A DNA stretch of 35,749 nt from Opitutaceae bacterium UBA2377 (lineage in GTDB: Bacteria > Verrucomicrobiota > Verrucomicrobiia > Opitutales > Opitutaceae): contig DDSZ01000032.1 of the NCBI GenBank assembly GCA_002344205.1, positions 312,027 to 347,775 of the forward strand, written 5' to 3'. The translations under genes and the position numbers were made by a program. The notes beneath the pieces are model-generated. The model ran no database searches, was not told the origin of the DNA, and saw nothing but the letters and a program-made list of their open reading frames with translations. This document shows, piece after piece, positions 24,401-33,400 of this stretch (positions within the stretch are counted from its first letter, which is position 1; each line of letters opens with the position of its first letter).

Positions 24401-27400
24401 GAACTTGATCGTCGCCTTGGGCGGCTTCGAGTTCACGCTGAGCGGCTCCTTCTACTTTGAGAGCACCACGGTGACCGTGAATGAAGACGAGGTGGTGAAT
24501 ACACTCCGGGTCGCGGTTAGCGGCGGGTCCTTCAGTTTGAACATCGGGGGCGTGGCCTTGAACGCGTCCGGGATCAGGGGCGGGTTCCTAATCAAGGAGG
24601 ACGGGACCGTCGCGATGCAGATGTCCATAGGTGAGGTGTCTCTAACGGGCATCGACGGGTTCACCTTCTCGGTCACGAACTTCTTCCTGAAGCTGAACAA
24701 CACCGGGGACGCCGTGACGGAGAACTTCGTCTTCCCGGATGGAGATGACCTCGACGATGATCCTGATGTGGTTGCGTTGGATTTTGAAGGAGATGCCTTC
24801 TCGTTGGGCGGCACGGTGGACCTTGGGATCGCCTTCGGCGGGTTCGAGACGACGCTGACCGGTTCGTTCCTCTTCGAGCAGCACGCCGACAAGGTGTTGA
24901 TCGGCATCAAGGATGCGTCCTTTACCCTGGAGATCGGCACGGTGGCGCTGAACATCACGGAGGTCACCGGCCTGTTCGCGCTTTACGACGACGAGACGAT
25001 TGCGATGCAGTTGTCGATCGGCGAGGTGGCGCTGACGGGCATCGACGGGTTCACCTTCTCGGTCACGAACTTCTTCCTGAAACTCAACGACACGGGCGGG
25101 GCGGTGAGCGAGACGTTTGACTTTGATGGTGACCCGCTGACCGAGGACGATGCGGTGGCAATCGACTTTGACGGCGACATCCTCGCCCTGGGCGGCACGG
25201 TGGACCTTGGGATCGCCTTCGGCGGGTTCGAGACGACGCTGACCGGTTCGTTCCTCTTCGAGCAGCACGCCGACAAGGTGTTGATCGGCATCAAGGATGC
25301 GTCCTTCACCCTGGAGATCGGCACGGTGGCGCTGAACATCACGGAGGTCACCGGGCTGTTCGCGCTCTACGACGACGAGACGATCGCGATGCAGCTGGAG
25401 ATCGGCGAGGTGGCGTTGACCGGCATCGACGGGTTCACCTTCTCGGTCACGAACTTCTTCCTGAAACTCAACGACACGGGCGGGGAGGTGACGGAGACCT
25501 TCGACTTCAACGGCGTCGAACTGGAGATCGACTTTGACGACGACATCCTCGCCCTGGGCGGCACGGTGACTTTTGGCGTCGAGATCGGCAGTGCGGAATT
25601 TGAAATTATCGGCACGTTCTATTTTGAGCAGTCCACCGTTACGGGAGCGGATGATTCCGAGAGCGAAGTTATCAAGGTGTCCATCACCGGGGGCTCGATG
25701 ACGCTGGGGGTGGTGGCAATCGAAGGGATCAACGGGGCCTTTGTTATTCTCGAGTCCGGTGCGGCCGGTAAACTTTCCATCGACGACATCACGATCGACC
25801 TGGGCTCTGTTCCGTTCTTCCTCTCGGTGGACGACTTCTACCTCGAGTTCAACAACACGGGCGCAGACGTGGAGGTGAGCATTCCGGTGGGCGCCGATCC
25901 GGAGGATGCTATCCTGCTCAGTTTCACCGGTGAGAGCCGCCATGACTTCATCCTGATCAGCGGTTCGATCATCATTGGCATCGGGGGCGATAATGCGGAA
26001 ACAGACCCGATGCTCCGGCTGGAGGCCAACGGTGTCACGATCGACACCGGTGCCACGGGTGACGAAGCGCTCTTCTCCGCCAAGCTCCTGTCCGGCACGC
26101 TCAATCTGGCGGCCCTGGGCGGGGCCATCACCGTCAGCGCCCGCAACCTCGCCGTCACTGCCAATGGCAAACTCGCCAACTACGACGATCCCGATACGGC
26201 CGAGACCGAAAACTTCATCGTGGAGGTCTTCTTCGGCGGCACCTTCCGCGAAACCATCAAGGATGCCGAGGGTAACGTTACCGGCACCGTGGAGGTTGAG
26301 CGCGAGGGTGAGACAGCGCCCGACGCGGCGGACCTAGACTTCAAATGGCCGGCATGGATGCCGCTCAAGCTCCGCTACATTGGTTTGGAGTGGGAGGACA
26401 TCGGCGCCGCCCCCGCAGACTTTACCCTCACGATCACGGCGGGAATCCACGTCGAGGTCGCCGGGCTCATCACGGTTTCCGGCTACGTCGAAAACCTGGT
26501 CATCGACGTGGGTGCCCTGCTCGATGGCGATTTCCCGATCAAGAGCTTTGACGCCGCCGCGCTCTACGTCAGCGGCAACCTCTTCGGCCTGGAGGTCAGC
26601 GGCGGCTTCGTTTTGGGCATGATCGAGGTCGATGCGGACGGGAAGGATGTAAATGATCCCGATTATGTGGGGACTGGCGACATCGATGACACCATCTTCT
26701 TTGCGGGCCTCCAGGTGAAAGCGATGCTTTTGGGCGCCGGTGGTGTGCAGTTTGGCGTCGGCTTGGCCTATATTGACGGTGAGGTTGTCCCGCTCGAGGT
26801 CATGGTGGGCGTGGCCGTGCCGATCCTACTCGAACCGATTTCCGGTCTCACCCTTGGGGCTTTTGCCGGCCGCGTGCAGTTCGCCACGACTTTGGATACG
26901 CTCTACGAGGATGAGGACGGCAACGTTGACATGGTGAAGCTGGCGGCCGTCGCCAACAATCCCAACTCCGCGGTCGCGACGGAGAACATGGAAGACTGGG
27001 TGAAAAACCTGAAGGCCGCGACGCTGAAACTGGCCGGTGGTAACGATGATGATGCCGGACCGGCGAATGTCTGGGAAATGGACATGACCATCACGGTCCT
27101 GGCGAACTTCTATTCCCTCTATGTCTCACCGCTCGCACTCAACGGCACCATGGTGGTGAGCTTCGACACCCAGGGCCGCATCCTGCTGGCGGGCGAACTG
27201 GTGTTTGCCGGTGGCAGCGCAAAACTCAACGCCGGCCTCTACGCCGATCTCTCCAACGTGGACAGCGGGGATTTTGCCTTCGCGTTCTACGGGTCATACG
27301 GAACCTCCGCCATGGCCGTGAAGCCCATCGAGATTCAGGCCAGTCTAAAGGTCATGATTCTAAAGGAAGATGGTTCACTTTGGGACTCGGAAGACGATGA

Positions 27401-30400
27401 GGCGGACCAAGCCCTCCTGAAACTGAATTTCGAGGGTCAGGTGAAATTGAACGCTGGCGGCGCGATGGTCCTGCAGGTGGACGGCACCATCGATCTGGAA
27501 GTTGCTCTGCAAGGCCCGACCGACGTGCGGCTGAAGTTCAACGCTCAGGTCGGCCTCGTGCAGCCCACGCCCAATCCGCTCGGGCCGAATTTCGGCGAAC
27601 TGGCCGGTTATCTTACCATCTTTGAGCAGGAGGTCAGCGCGGATGTCTTCGAACTTAAACTGTATGGCGCCCTGAAGGTCACATTTACCCCGGCCACGCT
27701 GGCGGACTATGGCATCGACGTAAATGCCACCGTCTTCCTGCAGATCAACACCACGGACGAGGTGCAACAGGTCACGCTCGAATACTTCGATGGTGATGTG
27801 GAGACGATCGACATCCGGGCCAACTACTTCTCTCTCTCCCTGCAGGGTGAACTCACGATCGGGGCGCCCGGCAGCGCCCCCGCGGATGCGTTCTTCGCCA
27901 TGGACGGCTTTGTGGTCATCGAAATCGATGAAAACGGGCTGACCTTCATCTTTGATGTGGACCTGAAGCTCACGCCCGGAGGCACGGAGCTGCTCACCCT
28001 CGCCGCCACCGGCTACATGCGGATCAACGAAGACGGGCTCGCCGCCCGCCTCGACATGACGCTGGACACAAACTTCCCGGAATCCACCGGACTGGTGTTT
28101 GAGGCCGATTTCTTCCTGCTCATCAATACCACGGGCAAGCGGGTCGAGATCCTCGTCCCGGCATTCATCACCGGGGCCGATGGTTATGACGGACCGCTCG
28201 GCATTATCATCCCGCAGGCCGCACCGATGATCGGCGGCGACATGTCGATTGCGGAAGGCGACATCGCATTGGCTGCGGGTGCCGACGGTATTCTCGGCAC
28301 CGCTGACGACGTGGATCTCGACGATGCCGCCGCGGTGCTCGCCGCCGGCGGAGTGCTCACCAATCCCCAAGACTACTATATCATCGCGGTGAACGGCAGC
28401 CTGAGCGCGGCCGCGCTCACGTTCGAGGGGGATTTTCTCCTGATCATCACCCAGGAGGATATCCCGGATCCGGACGACGCGGACGCGACGATCACCTACA
28501 CCACGGTGATGCTCCAGTTCAACGCCGAGCTGGTGCTCGGTCCGCTTGGATCGCTGGAAGTCAGCGGTTTCCTTGAAATCACCAACGACGGTGCCGCCGG
28601 CCTGCTGACGGTTGCCTTCGATCTCGATGCTCTCGAAGCCTACGATATTGCCGTCTCGGGCAGCATCTTCCTTGCCTTCAATACCTATGATGAAGCCTAT
28701 GTGTTGTCCGCAGCGGTGATCGCCCAGTTTGATCTGGAGGATGGGGCCGAGCTGGAGGCGAATCTGATCCAGATCCAGGTCAGCGGCAGTCTCAGTCTCG
28801 GCTCCCTGCTAAGCCTCAGTGGCAGCTTCTTCTTCAAGAAGACCGGCTCGGGTGCCACCGAGAAGACCATCATTTCGGTCGATGCCACCATGTCCCTGCC
28901 CGTCCTTGGCACCTTGAACGTGGATGGCGACCTCATCCTCTTGCCCGCCGGTGCCGTGGGCTCGCTCGTGATCAGCCTCCAGTCGAACGCCGGCCTGAGC
29001 GCCATTGGCATCACTTATTCGGCCACGCTGGTGCTTAAGGTCAACTCGACGGGCACCGTGCAGGACGATCCGGGTGATGCCGGCACGGCGACCATCGATG
29101 CCAATACCGTCATCGTGATCATGAGCGGCAACCTCACCCTGCTCAACCAGTTCACGTTCACGGGCAGCTTCTACTTCAAGCAATCGGGTGCCAATATCAA
29201 CATCCGGTTCGATGCCACGCTCACGATTGGCTTCCTGGGCACGCTCACGGCAACGGGCAACTTCAACAGCAGTGCGGCCGGTTTCACCGCCCAGCTTACG
29301 CTCACGGTGCAGACGGCGGCCGCCTTCTCGAGCTATGGTTTCGCGCTGAGCGGCACCTTCTTCCTGGCCATCAATACCACGGCCAGCAATTACACGGTTA
29401 CCGGTCTGGCGGGCATTGGCGACCAGACCATTGCGCCGAACGGCATGGCGATTTTTGTCACGGGCGACCTGGAGATATTCTCCACCTTCAAACTCAATGG
29501 CACCTTCGGGCTCACGGTAAGCCCCACTTCGACCTCGGTCACCCTCTACGCAACCCTGTCCATTTATGGCATCGGCCTGAACGTCAGCGGCTCTGCGACC
29601 ATTTATACCGATGCCAATCCGGGTTTCGTGCTCGACCTGCAGCTCAAGCTTGGGGCCAGCAACACCCTCGTGATGGTGCCCGTCACCGGCTTTACCATCG
29701 AGGGTTCGATGTTGCTCAAGATCAACACCACCGCCATCGCGCGGGGTGGCATCGCCGCCCAGTCCGTTACCGCGGGCGGCAGTGTGAGCGTCAACCTGTT
29801 CGGCTTCACCCTGAGTGGCAGTATCTTTATCAGTATCTCCTCGGCGGGCTTCAGTATTACCATTCCTGCGGGTAATCCGCTCACCCTCGACTTCTTCGGG
29901 TTCTTCAGCCTGAGCGTGAGCGGTTCGCTCAACACCAACGGCAACTTCAGCTTCACCGCCTCGTTGGCGGTCAGCATCGGTAACGTGGACATCTTCGGCT
30001 TCGCCGGCAGTGTCAGCGTCACTTTCAGCAACAGCGGCTTCTCGGGCAGCCTGAGCGGCACCTTCGGCGCCTTTGGCATCAAGGTTTCGGCCTTTGGCAA
30101 TTTTTCAGTGAACAATGGCGTGGTCAGCATCGCGGTCGGGATCAGCCTGCAGATCACGCCGGCCTTCTCGTTCAAGGTGTGGACGCCGTGGAAAACCTAC
30201 CGCGTCCATGTCCCGGCGCTCGTCATCTCCGGCACCTGGCGCATGACCTTCGGCGGCCTTACTACGGCCCCGACCATCCCGCCGCCACCGGAGCTGGCCC
30301 GCAAGGGCACCGGCGCGGATGCCAACACGCTCTACCTCAACATCGGTGTCGATGCCGTCCATCGCGGTTCATTCTACGGTGCCGACGACGAGAGTTACAC

Positions 30401-33400
30401 GCTCACCCGCACGGGCGCGGGCAGCAGTGTCGGTCACAAGGTCATGGTCGATGCGCTCGGCACCGAGAAGGAATACGACAACGTCACCAAGATCGTCGTG
30501 GTGGACACCCAGTCCTTCAACAACTTCATTGCGATCGACTCGGCCATCACAGCGCCGGTCGAGATCAACGTCGGCAAGTCGGTCAGCGGTGAGAATCGCT
30601 TCCTCTTGGGCGGGGGCGTTTCCACCGTGCAGGGCGGCACCGGCAAGACCACGGTCGAATATGGCGCCCAAGGCGGCACCTACATCGGCGGCGCGGGCGC
30701 GAGCAACATCAAGGATCATGCGAACGGCAACCTGACCGTCACCGCGCCCGGATTTGCCAACTATGTTCTCACGGACGGCAACCTGACTTACGGCAACTCC
30801 CTTACGGTGGATGCCCAGGGCAACACTGTCGGCGGCCATGTCATGACCTTTGTGTCGGAGTCCGTCACCCGGGTCGTCCTCAACGGCTCGGCCGACGCCA
30901 TCTACGAGACCACCAGCCTGCCGGATCCCGATGACGGTATCGCCAGCCCTTGGACCGGCACCGCTACCTTTAACGGCTCCGGCAGCAACAGCACGATCCG
31001 GGCAAATACGGCCAGCAGCCTGACCTTGGCCAACGGTTCGATCACCGAGGGCGGCGTCAGCATCACGCTGAACAACATCATGGCGGCCGAACTTTACGGC
31101 AACTCCGCGGCCAACTCCTTTGACCTGAGCGGCTGGACCCGTGCCGGCCAGATCGACGGTGCCGGCGGCAATGACACCGTGATTGCGAGCAACAACGTCA
31201 ATTTCGACCTCACCAACACCACGCTCGCCCGCACCGGGATGGAAACGCTGGCCCTCACCAGCATCGAGATCGCCACGCTCACCGGCGGTGCGGCCGCCAA
31301 CGCCTTTACGGTGACTGACTGGACCGGCACGGCCAACCTCGCGGGCGCCGGCGGCAACGACACCTACACGATCAATCTCCACACCGGTGCGGGGACGATC
31401 AACATTACCGACTCGGCGGGCACCGATTCGCTTATCATCAACGGCACCGCCGGGGCCGACACCTTTGTAATCAGCGGGACCAGTGTCACGCGTGGCAGCC
31501 AGACCGTGAACTACTCTGGCATCGAGAACCTCACGATCAACGCCGGTGACGGCAACGACACCTTCACGGTCAACAGCACGTCGGCCACCACCATTCTGAA
31601 CGGCGGCGACGGCAACGACACCTTCACCCTTAACGGCAATGCGAACAGCCTCACGGTCAATGCCGAGGCCGGCAACGACACCGTGACCGTCACCGCCTCC
31701 TCGGCGATTTTGACCCTGAACGGTGGTGATGGCGACGACGTGTTCAACGTGCGCGCCATCGGCGCGGCGGCGACCGTCAGCACCGGGACGGGCACCAACA
31801 CGGTGAACGTCGGCAGCGTGGCACCGACGCTCACCGGCAACCTTGGCGGCATCGGCGCTGTGCTCACCATCACCGGGGGCGGCACGGATACGCTCAACGT
31901 GGGCGCGGGCGACGCCGGCGCCAAGACCGGCCAGATGACCGGCACGCAGATCACCGGCCTCGGGATGGCCGGCAGCATCAACTACAGCGGGATCGACATT
32001 CTCGGCCTTACTTTCGGTTCCGGAGATGACACGTTCACGATCGTGAGCACGCACGTGGGCACGACGACGGTGAACAGCGGCGGCGGAGCAGACCGGATCA
32101 ACGTGCGGACGATCGCGGGGGAAACGACGATCAATGCCGGGGCCGGGGCGGACAATATTTACGTGGGCACCAACGCGGGTGCCGGTGACACGGGCGGCAA
32201 CGTGAACGCCATCGGGGCGAACCTGACGGTGAACGGCGACGCCGACGGCGGCACGCTGCATGTGGACGACACGGGCGACGTGGCGGCCAACACGGGCACG
32301 CTGACCTCGACGGTCTTGAGCGGCCTGGGCATGACGGGGACGCTGACCTACGGGACGCTGACGACGGTGAATATCGCGTTGGGCTCCGGCGGCGACACGT
32401 TCACGATCGAGAGCACGCATGCGGGTGCGACGAACCTGAGCGCCAACAACGGTAACGACACGGTGAACGTCCGCTCGATTGCCGGCGCCACGACGGTGGA
32501 CACCGGTGCGGGGAACGATGTCGTGAACGTGGGCAGCCTCACCCCTGCGACCGGCGGCACGCTGAACGGCATCCTCGGGCTGCTCACGCTCAACGGTGGC
32601 ACCGGCACCGACCAGCTCTTCATTGACGATCGGGGTGATGGCGTCGCGAACACCGGTGTGTTGACCGGCACGACCCTGACGGGCCTGGGTATGAGTCAGG
32701 GCATTGCCTACGCCAACTTCGCCCATCTGGGGATCGGCTTGGGTTCGGGCAATGACAGCTTTACCATCAGCAGCACCCACACCGGCACCACGCATTTCGA
32801 TGCCGGTGCGGGCAACGATACGGTGCAGGTTGTCAGCATTGCCGGTGAGACTTGGGTCCTCGGCAACGACGGGAATGACAGCATCACGGTCAATCCGGCC
32901 CATGTGACCGGTGTCAACCCGATCGGCGCGGTGCTCCATCTTGATGGCAACGAGGGTGCAGACTACTACTGGATCAAGCTGACCGGCGCCGGGCACTCCC
33001 TGATCAACGTCCTCGATACCGGCGTGGCCGGTGCCGACCATCTGGAGATCAGCGGCACGCCGGGCGCCGACACCTTCCTGCTGCGCAAGGACTACATCGT
33101 GCTCCTGCAGTATGCGGACGCCGATCGCGAGGATCAGTTGGCCGACTACGAGCGCATCAACTACAATCTCCATGCCGACCGCCTGACCATCAACGTGGTC
33201 GCCGGCTCCGACTACTTCGCCATTGATGACAACAGCGCCCCCACGACGATCAACGGCGGCGACGACGGCGATACCTACCAGATTGGTCAGGTCTTCGGCC
33301 CCGATTTCATCGGCACGGGCTTTGACCCCGGCGATTTGTTGGAGACCACCCGGGGCTGGCTCAGCCGCGGCGTAAGCCACGCGCTCACCATCCACGGCGG

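Noticed and set aside
24640..25490. CRISPR array, suggested by regular direct repeats
   Set aside because: The repeats are about 294 bp long, in frame, and encode conserved protein units. There are no short palindromic repeats with unique spacers.
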